From positions 1 through 19,579 of the forward strand of contig USJD01000052.1 of the NCBI GenBank assembly GCA_900554835.1: a stretch of 19,579 bases of DNA, given 5' to 3'. The notes under the pieces were generated by a model. The model was not told the origin of the DNA, did not search any database, and saw nothing but the letters and a program-made list of their open reading frames with translations. Positions 1 through 8,182 of this stretch are shown here, in pieces (positions within the stretch are counted from its first letter, which is position 1; every line of letters starts with the position of its first letter). Source of the stretch: an uncultured Prevotella sp. (GTDB taxonomy: Bacteria; Bacteroidota; Bacteroidia; Bacteroidales; Bacteroidaceae). Position numbers and translations under genes: made by a program.

Positions 1-1030
1 CGAACTCATAGGAAGAATCTGGTCTCATGTTCATCAAAAGAGCATCCTTGGTTATAAGTGTCTGACCATGATGTTGTCCGATGGCGTTAGCCAGCTCTTT
101 CTCGATTTCTCTCTTCATGGTGAGGAGGGAAAGGACAAGCAAAAGGTTCAGGGACTTACTGCTAAGCAACGCAAAGCTCGCTATACCAAGGACCACGAAG
201 GGCAAGCGGTAAAAGAGCGTGTGGATGAATATCTGATGAAGAAGACAGACAAGGCCATAGATATGGTCAAGTATGCCATCAAGCGAGGTGTTCGCTTTGA
301 TTACTTGCTCGTAGATAGCTGGTTTACAAACACTAAGCTTGTGCGTTTCATTTCCGGCAGACATATCAAGTGTCACCTGTTGGGCATGATTAAACTGGGC
401 AAAACCAACTATGCAACGAAGCATGGTAAGATGAATGCCAAGCAAATCATCAAGCACCTGCAAAAGGAAAAGGCATGCAAACACAACAAAATACTTCGCT
501 GTACCTATTGTACAATGGACGTTAAGTTGGATGGTGTGCCAGTCCGTTTGTTCTTTTGCAAACGAGGACGCAAGGGAAACTGGAATGGGTTGTTGACCAC
601 AGACCTTTCTCTTAGCTTCCTTGAAGCGTATCGTATTTATGCCAGACGATGGGCTACCGAAGTTGCATACAAGGATTGCAAGACCTTGCTGAACTTTGGC
701 AAATGCCAGTCTGTACATTTTGCCGCTCAAATTGCTAGCTTCACTTTGACAATGATGCAGTATAACATCTTGTGTACAGTGAAGAGATTTGAAGCGTATG
801 AAACCATCGGTGGCCTCTTTGCTGAGGTTACCAATGACACTCTCGAGTTGTCCGTAACGGACAAGATATGGGCTATTATTTTGGACTTCGTTCTGGAAAC
901 TGCAGAGCGTTACTCTATAGATGCCACAGAGTTACTGGCAGATTTCATCGAAAGTAATCCTGTTGCCCATACGCTACGTAATATGTATATTTATAAACAA
1001 GCAAGTTGATATTTATTCACTTGCGAAACT
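1..1030 (+). mobile_element. IS4-family insertion sequence, right part only
   Basis: The left edge of the window lies inside a transposase gene, so only the 3' part of the element is visible. The transposase stops at 1007-1009 and about 20 non-coding bases follow before the next gene's stop codon at 1031-1033. The stretch around GCGAAACTTT (1023-1032) is where a terminal inverted repeat would be expected, but the left end is not in the window, so neither the exact boundary nor the target duplication can be fixed. The element abuts the 3' end of the RHS toxin operon. Confidence 0.6.
2..1009 (+). CDS. IS4-family DDE transposase (5' truncated by window edge)
   Basis: This cuts and pastes its own IS. 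The frame is open from base 2, before the first ATG pair at 68-73, and the residues encoded there (ELIGRIWSHVHQKSILGYK) look like normal transposase sequence, so the gene starts outside the window and ATG 68 is not a real start. The C-terminal IS4 signature Y-(2)-R-(3)-E-(6)-K is exact in YARRWATEVAYKDCK (646-690) and carries the catalytic Glu. The second catalytic Asp is the D of LLVDSWF (about 306-326). In this type the first Asp sits in a DDS motif just before the first visible residues, so it should lie outside the window. The C-terminus looks intact and no internal stop or frameshift is seen in the visible part. Confidence 0.9.
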   Translation, partial: ELIGRIWSHVHQKSILGYKCLTMMLSDGVSQLFLDFSLHGEEGKDKQKVQGLTAKQRKARYTKDHEGQAVKERVDEYLMKKTDKAIDMVKYAIKRGVRFDYLLVDSWFTNTKLVRFISGRHIKCHLLGMIKLGKTNYATKHGKMNAKQIIKHLQKEKACKHNKILRCTYCTMDVKLDGVPVRLFFCKRGRKGNWNGLLTTDLSLSFLEAYRIYARRWATEVAYKDCKTLLNFGKCQSVHFAAQIASFTLTMMQYNILCTVKRFEAYETIGGLFAEVTNDTLELSVTDKIWAIILDFVLETAERYSIDATELLADFIESNPVAHTLRNMYIYKQAS

Positions 1031-1297
1031 TTAGTTATTAATTATCAGTTTTTTCACCTCAATACTATCATCCTTAATTTCCCCGAACAAATATGTATTT
1101 ATATCGTCATAAACTTCCTGATAATCGCCAATTGACTTTCCTTGTTCTTTTTGTAAACTTATCAACTTAGATTCTTTACTTTTCGAGAAAAGCTTTTCTA
1201 ACTCAGACCTAGATTTCTTATTATCATAACATAACAAGAACATTGCATCATCTTGAGATGCCCAAACACCCATGCTGTAAAAATGGGCAACAAACAC
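1031..1297 (-). CDS. unknown 88-codon ORF directly behind the putative immunity gene; possible remnant
   Basis: I do not recognise this protein. It is in the same frame as the gene at 1298-1774 and begins with GTG immediately after that gene's TAA (TAAGTG), so it is either a stop-separated extension, a coupled small gene, or the tail of a decayed second gene. The next possible start is the ATG at 1273. No signal peptide is visible; the middle is rich in Lys, Ser and Glu and probably helical. Residues 9-20 (MGVWASQDDAMF) followed by LLCYDNKK loosely match AWGVWFVKSMPIFLCGVYDK in the upstream protein, with the same seven-residue gap between GVW and FL. This hints at a degenerate duplicate of the immunity protein, but the match is short. 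It ends next to the IS end, so the insertion may have cut or supplied its stop. Confidence 0.4.
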   Translation of the reverse strand: MFVAHFYSMGVWASQDDAMFLLCYDNKKSRSELEKLFSKSKESKLISLQKEQGKSIGDYQEVYDDINTYLFGEIKDDSIEVKKLIINN

Positions 1298-1774
1298 TTA
1301 TTTTTGAAAAGTTTCGCTCTCATGACTATCAAATTTTAATCTTATGTAAATAAAAAAAGGATCAATTGGACCATTAAAAGGCTCTCGTGTCTCAACTCTA
1401 ATTTTCCCACTTGTTTTCTTAAATATCCTTTTGTCGTAAACACCACATAGGAATATTGGCATAGATTTAACAAACCACACCCCCCATGCTTTACTTATAG
1501 AATTTTCGAATATCTCTCGAAAATCATAGTAATTGAAACGGATTATAACCTTATCAATTTTACTACTATCAACCGTAAGTACTCCATAGCCAACCAAATC
1601 CTTATGCACTAACGAATCAGGCTCATTTTTATAGATTTCAATTTTGCGATTTAAAAATTCAGACAATTCCGAAATGTTTGTACTATAGACGCAAATAGAA
1701 TCATTCGTGATATTTTGACCTTGAATATTAACAATTACAAGGTTCATAAAAAGTATAATAATTAATGGTTTCAT
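1298..1774 (-). CDS. exported small protein, putative immunity partner of the RHS-JAB toxin
   Basis: The protein has 158 residues, with an N-terminal signal peptide (hydrophobic residues about 3-16, likely cut after IQGQ at 20), which predicts a periplasmic or outer-membrane-facing location. I know no family for the rest; it is a mixed alpha/beta sequence with aromatic-rich strands towards the end (PIDPFFIYIRLKF). Its ATG overlaps the stop of the toxin gene as ATGA (1771-1774), so translation is coupled. A small, AT-rich, unrecognised gene immediately 3' of a polymorphic toxin is the classical place for the cognate immunity gene, and an exported immunity protein fits an exported toxin. The immunity role is inferred from position only. 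The DNA is visibly more AT-rich than the RHS core, as expected for an exchangeable toxin-tip/immunity cassette. Confidence 0.7.
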   Translation of the reverse strand: MKPLIIILFMNLVIVNIQGQNITNDSICVYSTNISELSEFLNRKIEIYKNEPDSLVHKDLVGYGVLTVDSSKIDKVIIRFNYYDFREIFENSISKAWGVWFVKSMPIFLCGVYDKRIFKKTSGKIRVETREPFNGPIDPFFIYIRLKFDSHESETFQK

Positions 1775-2418
1775 TTTATCGAAGAGTTTATAATTATTTC
1801 ATTTAGCATATTATTAAACAATTCAAAATCTTCCATTTTGGAAGAAAGGGTGTACCTAGTATATTTCCTCGGCTTTGAAGTATAAATAAATGAAGTTGGA
1901 TCAATAGCTCCATGTGTCATAGATACATATCTCATATTGTTTAGGAACAACATATCCCCTTGCGAATTATCCGTACCAAGCCCAGAAGGAGCAGCCATAT
2001 TACTAGGATGATTATGAATATAGCTTCGAAGATAACCATATTGAGAAATATGATCTTTGATATAACCACTACTAGCATCAGATTTTTCAGTATATGAAGT
2101 CGATACTGTATTTATGGCATCCTTTAGACCTATTTGACTAAATTTCATATGTGACCATTCCACATTTGTATTGTCTGCTAAAAATTCAAACAAAGATGTA
2201 CTTTGCTCATCTCCCTTTATTCTAAAAATTTGACCTTGTTCTCCTTTAGGTGTTGTTATATCTTGCAAAGACGAAACTGTACCATAATCAAATGCTATGG
2301 ACTTATCTGTACGATTATAATTTCCCATATCATCTTTTGCTACCATATAAAATATATCTTGTTTATGATTTTCTATCCGTTTTACGACATAACCGCTACT
2401 ATTTATTTCCCATTCATC
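1771..2418 (-). other. JAB/JAMM metallopeptidase-like toxin tip (residues 825-1039 of the RHS protein)
   Basis: This is the variable C-terminal cassette after the RHS core motif DPNGM. The metal-binding pattern is complete: an upstream Glu (E911), HNHP (959-962) and SQGD (976-979). The gap from the second His to the Asp is 17 residues, longer than the about 10 of canonical JAMM sites, with a Gly/Ser/Ala-rich loop between. All likely ligands are present, so an active Zn-dependent peptidase or isopeptidase is plausible. The DNA here looks more AT-rich than the core. Confidence 0.75.
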
Positions 2419-4890
2419 CATTCCATTTGGATCTATTGCGTTTATCGGATTATTTGCACAATAAGCATAAGGGGTCATATCCACATAGTCTGTCGCATGT
2501 GGGTCTTGTGTCAAAAACCTCATGCCGTCATACCATCTAGCACCATAATCGTACCAATCCAAGCCGTGCATCCTATCCAATTCTTTCCCATTATACTTAT
2601 ATCTTTGCACATTGCCATTTGTGCTTTCTGCCATCAAGCCACCGAATGGATAGTAATGATTCACTTGTTCCACATCACCAGTAGTACCATTGACTACCAC
2701 TCGATTACTACCGAGGTGGTCTTTTAGGTAATAATGGTACACAGGTTCTCCATTGGCAAAAGAGATGTAACCTCCATCTACCAATATTTGAGCCAACTTT
2801 CCATTCTCATAAATCATATTATCACAATAGTCCAAAGTCATACTTGAGTTTGGTATAGTCGTTACATAGGATGCCTGCAACTTCTTGCCTTGTGCATCAT
2901 AGACATAACAGATGCTCTTGCCACCTTCCATCTTTAGAGAAGTTGGTAAGTTCAATGAATTATAGGTAATTTGCAAGATACCCTTGTTTAGGTCCTTGAC
3001 CATATTGCCATTCTTGTCATATCCGTATTCAACATTTTCAGAAGCACCATCAACAAAATTCCAAGCATCCTTGTAAGTAGGGTCTTCCACTTTGTCTTCT
3101 GCATTGAGCAACTGATTTCCCTTATAGGTAAAACTTACATCATCTATCAAGCCATAAGTTCCCCCATCTTGAAGGCCATTGCGTTTCAAGGTCAGCATAT
3201 TACCCATCAAGTCATAAGTATAACGAGTATTGTAATGTCCACTAGCCGCATTATCTTCCCAATAAGAAGCCAATGTTAAACGATACAAACCATCATAGGA
3301 AAAATTATATTTTCGCTTCAATGTTTCATTTCCCACACTCCAAGTCATAGAAGTCACATTTCCTCCATACATGCGATAATTACCTTCATAATACGACAAG
3401 GTTTCTTTGTAATTTTCAGAAGAGATGCTTGTTGGCCATTCCCTTATATTATATTCATAAGAAATGTTTTCCTTACCAAACACTTTTTGACTTGACAAGC
3501 GACAAAGTCTGTCATAAACATTTTGCATCAAAGTGACTTTTTCCCCACCATTTAATTGGTGAGACACTTGCAACAAACGGTCTGCATTATCATACACATA
3601 GCTATAAATTTCCTCTTGCTTAGCTGAACCTATGATATGCTCATGAAGCATACTTGCCACCTTACCTGTATATGTATAGAGGTAATAATAACAGTCCAAA
3701 CCACCCAAATGGTTTTCAGAACGTTTTTGTACAAGTTGACCTTTTTTGTCATAATAACAAACAGAATACAACTCCTTTCCAACTTCTGCTGAGACTATTT
3801 CACCCGTTTGCAGACCTATAACATTGTCTGCCCTATTTCCATAACCAACTTTCTGTACATACCCCAAAGAGGGCTTATTGGACATGAAGTCATAATTGTC
3901 ATAAAAGACTTTCAACGACTGCGTACCATCACTCTTGGAAGACAGCCGACCAAATGGGTCATAACTCATTTGGGTAGCTGTGCCGCTAGCCTTTTGTACA
4001 CCAGTTTGACTGGAAACAGGTCTATCTGCGTCATCATATTGAATAGTAACAGCATCAACACCAGGAAGCTTCTTAGAAATGCACCGATGTAATTCATCAT
4101 AAGTATATTGATAAGCATAATCCAACAATGGGCTTGCAGACTTGCAAGAATAATTACCAGGAGAAGCTAAGCGCAATGATGCCTCTGGAGGCAAGACCAA
4201 TACCAGGTCACCTTTGTCATTATATATATAATATGTATCAACATCAGTATCACCCATTACCTTTCTGATCAAGACTAACCTATCAAAAAGGTCTTTGAAC
4301 TCGTATGTCACCCTAGCATCCTCATCTATCTTCTTGATAACATTTAGCGAACCATCAGGATAATACGACTTATTGCAAAGGATATCGTTTGACACCTCAA
4401 AGCGCAAGCATCCCATGTGAGCATTCGTTGAATTAGTAAGATAAGCAACAATACGACTTTTTCCTTGCATAATCCAAGGTGCCCCAGGGCCTCGCTCATC
4501 TCTTAGTCTTCCTAAAGGTGAATCCTCGTAGGAATATTCCACATAAGCCATAGGGTCATTGTAATCTGCAATATAATGCTTTTGCTCTATTTCTGTATAG
4601 TTGCCAGAATTACCAGACAAAGAGACCATTTTTCCTTTCCGACGCACACGTCCAAAACCATCATAACTTGTGGCTTCAAGCAAGTCAACCCCACTCTCAG
4701 GAGACAAATTTACAGAGACATTCTCCACAAAACGCCCCAAACCGTCATAATAATTGTGTTCGGCAACATAATTTGTCGAACTTGTATTCTTTTGTATGGT
4801 AATACAATTTTCCCCACTAGACTGCGCTAGAGAAGGCAATGTTCCCAACAACAATACCAGAACCGATAAATAAATGTCGTATGTTTTCAT
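1771..4890 (-). CDS. secreted RHS-repeat protein with RHS core and C-terminal JAB/JAMM toxin domain
   Basis: This 1039-aa protein has a signal peptide (residues 1-23, ending SLAQ), then a Bacteroidetes RHS N-terminal region resembling DUF6443 (YYDGLGR 47-53). Many YD repeats follow (YDGFGR, YDPFGR, YDLMGN, YDKNGN). The RHS-associated core spans about 715-824 and includes DHLGSNR, YYPFGG, YNGKELD, ARWYDGMRFLTQDP and NNPINAIDPNG. The DPNGM end (820-824) is where RHS cores normally self-cleave, with Asp796 and Asp820 as the likely autoprotease acids. The last 215 residues resemble the JAB-like toxins of polymorphic toxin systems: Glu911 in NVEW, His959 and His961 in HNHP, Ser976 and Asp979 in SQGD match the E / HxHP / SxxD metal site of JAMM peptidases. 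It overlaps both the upstream RHS gene and the downstream putative immunity gene by ATGA. The target is unknown. Confidence 0.92.
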   Translation of the reverse strand: MKTYDIYLSVLVLLLGTLPSLAQSSGENCITIQKNTSSTNYVAEHNYYDGLGRFVENVSVNLSPESGVDLLEATSYDGFGRVRRKGKMVSLSGNSGNYTEIEQKHYIADYNDPMAYVEYSYEDSPLGRLRDERGPGAPWIMQGKSRIVAYLTNSTNAHMGCLRFEVSNDILCNKSYYPDGSLNVIKKIDEDARVTYEFKDLFDRLVLIRKVMGDTDVDTYYIYNDKGDLVLVLPPEASLRLASPGNYSCKSASPLLDYAYQYTYDELHRCISKKLPGVDAVTIQYDDADRPVSSQTGVQKASGTATQMSYDPFGRLSSKSDGTQSLKVFYDNYDFMSNKPSLGYVQKVGYGNRADNVIGLQTGEIVSAEVGKELYSVCYYDKKGQLVQKRSENHLGGLDCYYYLYTYTGKVASMLHEHIIGSAKQEEIYSYVYDNADRLLQVSHQLNGGEKVTLMQNVYDRLCRLSSQKVFGKENISYEYNIREWPTSISSENYKETLSYYEGNYRMYGGNVTSMTWSVGNETLKRKYNFSYDGLYRLTLASYWEDNAASGHYNTRYTYDLMGNMLTLKRNGLQDGGTYGLIDDVSFTYKGNQLLNAEDKVEDPTYKDAWNFVDGASENVEYGYDKNGNMVKDLNKGILQITYNSLNLPTSLKMEGGKSICYVYDAQGKKLQASYVTTIPNSSMTLDYCDNMIYENGKLAQILVDGGYISFANGEPVYHYYLKDHLGSNRVVVNGTTGDVEQVNHYYPFGGLMAESTNGNVQRYKYNGKELDRMHGLDWYDYGARWYDGMRFLTQDPHATDYVDMTPYAYCANNPINAIDPNGMDEWEINSSGYVVKRIENHKQDIFYMVAKDDMGNYNRTDKSIAFDYGTVSSLQDITTPKGEQGQIFRIKGDEQSTSLFEFLADNTNVEWSHMKFSQIGLKDAINTVSTSYTEKSDASSGYIKDHISQYGYLRSYIHNHPSNMAAPSGLGTDNSQGDMLFLNNMRYVSMTHGAIDPTSFIYTSKPRKYTRYTLSSKMEDFELFNNMLNEIIINSSIK

Positions 4891-7800
4891 TGGCGATAAA
4901 AATATTTATAAGTTGTTAATGGATTGGAATCTATATCTTTTTCCGAAACAAGCCTTCCAAAAGCATCATATTCATAATGATTTATATTGCCATTTGGTAA
5001 AATCATCTCAGAGACCTTATACCATGGATTGTACAAATATGCCGTCACATGCGCATTTGTCCCTTTTACTACTAAATCATACAAATCCTTCAACTCTTTT
5101 GCCGTCAATGTAGCCTTGTTTCCTACGTTTCTTACTGTTGTTGAAAGCGCAGACACCTTGTCATAGGTCGTTCCTACAATTTCCATTATTGGACATTGAT
5201 AAGAATAAGACCATAATAGTACGGTATGCAGACCATCATTTGTTGTATATTCCAAGATATTACCATAGGAATCATACTTTTCCACTTTTAAATCTTGACG
5301 CATTTTTCCATCTGTGTCCTTTGTCAAAAATTCGTTGAACATTGGCACTGCGTTTCCAACCAATGAATAGTTCTTTCGATACCCTCCTACAAGCATATTA
5401 CCAGAAGTGCCCATATAGTTGTCCATACCTGTGACTTCTGCTAAACAATGTTTTTCTTGTAATCCCTCTGCCCCAGTGGAAGTCCTTTCATGTGGATAGG
5501 TAAGCACTTTTTGTGATTTTTGGATACCATTAGTGGTCACAACTCTATTTTCTTTATAGTTTGTTTGGTCGTAACCAAAAGTTATTTTTTTAGGCAGCAA
5601 AGCCTTACCATTTACATAAGATGTTTCTGTGATTTCATCCAAATAGTTCCAAACATTTGCCTTGGTATATATGGACAAATGATACGTACATCCTTCCGCT
5701 GCTGTACCACTTAAAAAGAGAGGGAGACACTTTGGGAACAATATTTCCTCATATTTTTTACTTCCATAAGTGTAATCTGTCTGTTGTACAAGCTCGTCTG
5801 TTGAGGAATAAATTTTCCTATTTAGGATTTTTCCATTCAATCCATAGTTGGGATAATAATATTGTTCCCCCATCCCCATTTCCCGATAAGTCTGGTTCTC
5901 ATAATTACTGACAATATAGCCATTATCCTGTCCATTCGTATTGACAACCTTCTTTTTTACTACAGAATATCCTACGGTAGGAACACCCAAGGACATCAAA
6001 CTCAAATCGGACTTTTGTGAACCTACAAAAGAATAGGTAAGCTGATCTATAGGCAAAGAACCCTGACTAGAAAAATTCAACGCCATATTCTTGCACCTAA
6101 CTGTTGGTACAAGCAATTTTCCATTATAATACTCATAACACGTCTTGCTTACAAAGTCTGACTTATGCCCATCATAATTGGTTATGCTTTTAATTCTAAC
6201 GCCACCCCCAATAGACAATCCACTGCTGTCAGCGATAGATTCATCCAAAACAAACGAGTGTCCTGTCGTTGCACGAATGGATGCCGTTGTCACGTAATCA
6301 CTAGGAACATACGGCACTGTTACAGATATAACATATACCCCAGGTTTCAAGTGTCTTGTAAATGTCTTTGACACGCCTGGAGTTGAGGTAGAAGTAGAGA
6401 AAACCTCATGGTAATTAGTACCTTGGGCACACCATATTGTTGCAGAACAAGAATATTTTGCAGGATCTTTACTGTTGATGTTTACTATAAATTCTATGTC
6501 CTTTTCTTCTGAAAGAATGAAACTTTCCCCATTTGGTTTCTCCTTTTGTGCAGCAACAGAATAAACGGAAACGGAGGAGGTTACCATTCGATTCGGGCTT
6601 TCTGCACTAGGATAATAATATGAATCATTAAAATGATGACTCTCAAATTCAAAATCCGTATAACCTCCTGTCGGATAAACTATTCTTTTAAGAATACCAC
6701 ATAGGATTTTCTTAGGGGAAGCCAGACGATTGGCATCACCAAGATGTTCTATTTCTGAAATATTTCTTCCAGCTATACTATATGCAGGGCTAGAACAAAA
6801 GTTTTTTCTATTATTTACCCCATTGTAATATCCCCAATAATCTTGTGACAAGGAGGTCACATACGGAAGTGAGGTAGTTTCATCATACGAGAAGGAATAT
6901 TTTTTGTCATCTATAACTAAGTTTATCAATTTTAGCCGTTTCCCAGAATATTCATCATCGCTATAACCTAACGAAGCCCAGCTTGTAGCCTCACTTTTCT
7001 GTTCTTCATAAAAGTAATCATACCCAAAAGTAATCTGATGAGTTTGAACATTTCCATTTTTAGACAAAACACGAATGTTTTTGATAGCCTTAGAACCTTT
7101 CACATCCAATCTATCTTCTAAATCAAAAAGCACTTTTTCATTATAAGACTCTATTACTGAGGGATACAGCATGTCACGATACAAAGAGGGGGTAGAAGCT
7201 CTGGTATGCAAACCTAGCAAATCATTCAAGTCACCAGGGTAAGCACCTGCCATAGTCTTCAAGTGCCCCAAAGACTGATAAATCTCATATTGTCCCTTTT
7301 GGCGGAATTGATTATACGAGAGCGTAATGACATCATTGGGATTCAATCCACGAATTTCTGTCAAGTAATAGCAATCCAACTTATCATACTCACTATAAGC
7401 CTGGAATACATATTTTATCCCCATATCATCCGTAATGAAAATCTTAATAGGATAAATTGCACCAGTATATTCTGCTTCTATTTTATATTTACTAGCATTA
7501 TCGTCCAATACTTTCGTGTTTCTTGTTCGGTTATCCAAAGTGAAAGCAACAGTATGACCACAGAAATTTGCATGGAAGACATCTGGAATATGCATCCCAT
7601 GAACCAAGTCTTCCATCAATAAACTCCGCCAATACAACCTACTCGAAACTTGGTAAGCTTGGCTTATATCCAATAACCCAAGCCCCAAATCCCAGTCAAC
7701 AAGGTAATCTTGGGGAACATAAGCCGTGTGATAGCCTGTTGCTATCGAATATATGGAGTCCAAGAATTCCTTGTCTGTTTTTTGGGGGAAAGAGCAAAAA

Positions 7801-8171
7801 TCATCTTGTCCATTTACAATATGGGTAATGCTGCCTCCAAACACAAGTCCCCATCCCAAGCCTACGGAAGATGCTTGCTGGCTTACTCTTATTCCTGAAG
7901 CCTCGTATTTCAAACTTACAGGAAGGCGTAATTTTCCAGAAGACACCTCCAACAATGGTATGGATATTTCGGGAGTTCCTGTATATTCAGAACTTTCATA
8001 AGAGCCATACGTCTCAAAGGCCATCGGGGCAGGTTGCATCTCCTTAAAATTAGGCAGGAGCATATCATAAGTCAAGGGAGTTGGATTTACATTCTGCCCC
8101 CAAGAGTACATGGATAATAACAAAAGCCAAATTGTGCATCCTGCCAATATTAGTCTAAAAATAGGTCTCAT
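4887..8171 (-). CDS. secreted RHS/SpvB-like N-terminal partner protein with YD repeats
   Basis: This 1094-aa protein has an N-terminal signal peptide (hydrophobic residues about 6-21, likely cut after SWGQ at 26). An LAGC string at 9-12 lies too early and inside the hydrophobic core to be a convincing lipobox. Residues about 66-120 (PEISIPLLEVSSGKLRLPVS, then YEASGIRVSQQASSVGLGWG and GGSITH) are the hallmark of Bacteroidetes proteins preceding RHS genes and resemble the SpvB-like N-terminus of TcB-type toxin subunits. The long middle is beta-rich and not recognised in detail. The C-terminus holds YD-type repeats (YDSYGN; YDAFGR at 1068-1073) and stops abruptly in one, at the ATGA overlap with the next RHS gene. 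The two products therefore look like two halves of one RHS shell. It follows the 348-aa gene by 11 bases and has no toxin tip of its own. Confidence 0.88.
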   Translation of the reverse strand: MRPIFRLILAGCTIWLLLLSMYSWGQNVNPTPLTYDMLLPNFKEMQPAPMAFETYGSYESSEYTGTPEISIPLLEVSSGKLRLPVSLKYEASGIRVSQQASSVGLGWGLVFGGSITHIVNGQDDFCSFPQKTDKEFLDSIYSIATGYHTAYVPQDYLVDWDLGLGLLDISQAYQVSSRLYWRSLLMEDLVHGMHIPDVFHANFCGHTVAFTLDNRTRNTKVLDDNASKYKIEAEYTGAIYPIKIFITDDMGIKYVFQAYSEYDKLDCYYLTEIRGLNPNDVITLSYNQFRQKGQYEIYQSLGHLKTMAGAYPGDLNDLLGLHTRASTPSLYRDMLYPSVIESYNEKVLFDLEDRLDVKGSKAIKNIRVLSKNGNVQTHQITFGYDYFYEEQKSEATSWASLGYSDDEYSGKRLKLINLVIDDKKYSFSYDETTSLPYVTSLSQDYWGYYNGVNNRKNFCSSPAYSIAGRNISEIEHLGDANRLASPKKILCGILKRIVYPTGGYTDFEFESHHFNDSYYYPSAESPNRMVTSSVSVYSVAAQKEKPNGESFILSEEKDIEFIVNINSKDPAKYSCSATIWCAQGTNYHEVFSTSTSTPGVSKTFTRHLKPGVYVISVTVPYVPSDYVTTASIRATTGHSFVLDESIADSSGLSIGGGVRIKSITNYDGHKSDFVSKTCYEYYNGKLLVPTVRCKNMALNFSSQGSLPIDQLTYSFVGSQKSDLSLMSLGVPTVGYSVVKKKVVNTNGQDNGYIVSNYENQTYREMGMGEQYYYPNYGLNGKILNRKIYSSTDELVQQTDYTYGSKKYEEILFPKCLPLFLSGTAAEGCTYHLSIYTKANVWNYLDEITETSYVNGKALLPKKITFGYDQTNYKENRVVTTNGIQKSQKVLTYPHERTSTGAEGLQEKHCLAEVTGMDNYMGTSGNMLVGGYRKNYSLVGNAVPMFNEFLTKDTDGKMRQDLKVEKYDSYGNILEYTTNDGLHTVLLWSYSYQCPIMEIVGTTYDKVSALSTTVRNVGNKATLTAKELKDLYDLVVKGTNAHVTAYLYNPWYKVSEMILPNGNINHYEYDAFGRLVSEKDIDSNPLTTYKYFYRQ

Positions 8172-8182
8172 AAACCATGATT

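Noticed and set aside
68..73. ATG pair at 68-73 as the transposase start
   Set aside because: The frame is open to the window edge and the residues before it fit the transposase family.
2203..2727. Plus-strand ORF of 174 codons (and nearby plus-strand ORFs within 2250-8001)
   Set aside because: They lie antisense to the clearly coding RHS genes, read as low-complexity Ile/Tyr/His-rich sequence, and have no promoter, domain or partner.
8130..8150. Lipobox LAGC in the 1094-aa RHS protein
   Set aside because: It is at residues 9-12, before the hydrophobic core is complete; SWGQ at 23-26 is the better cleavage site.
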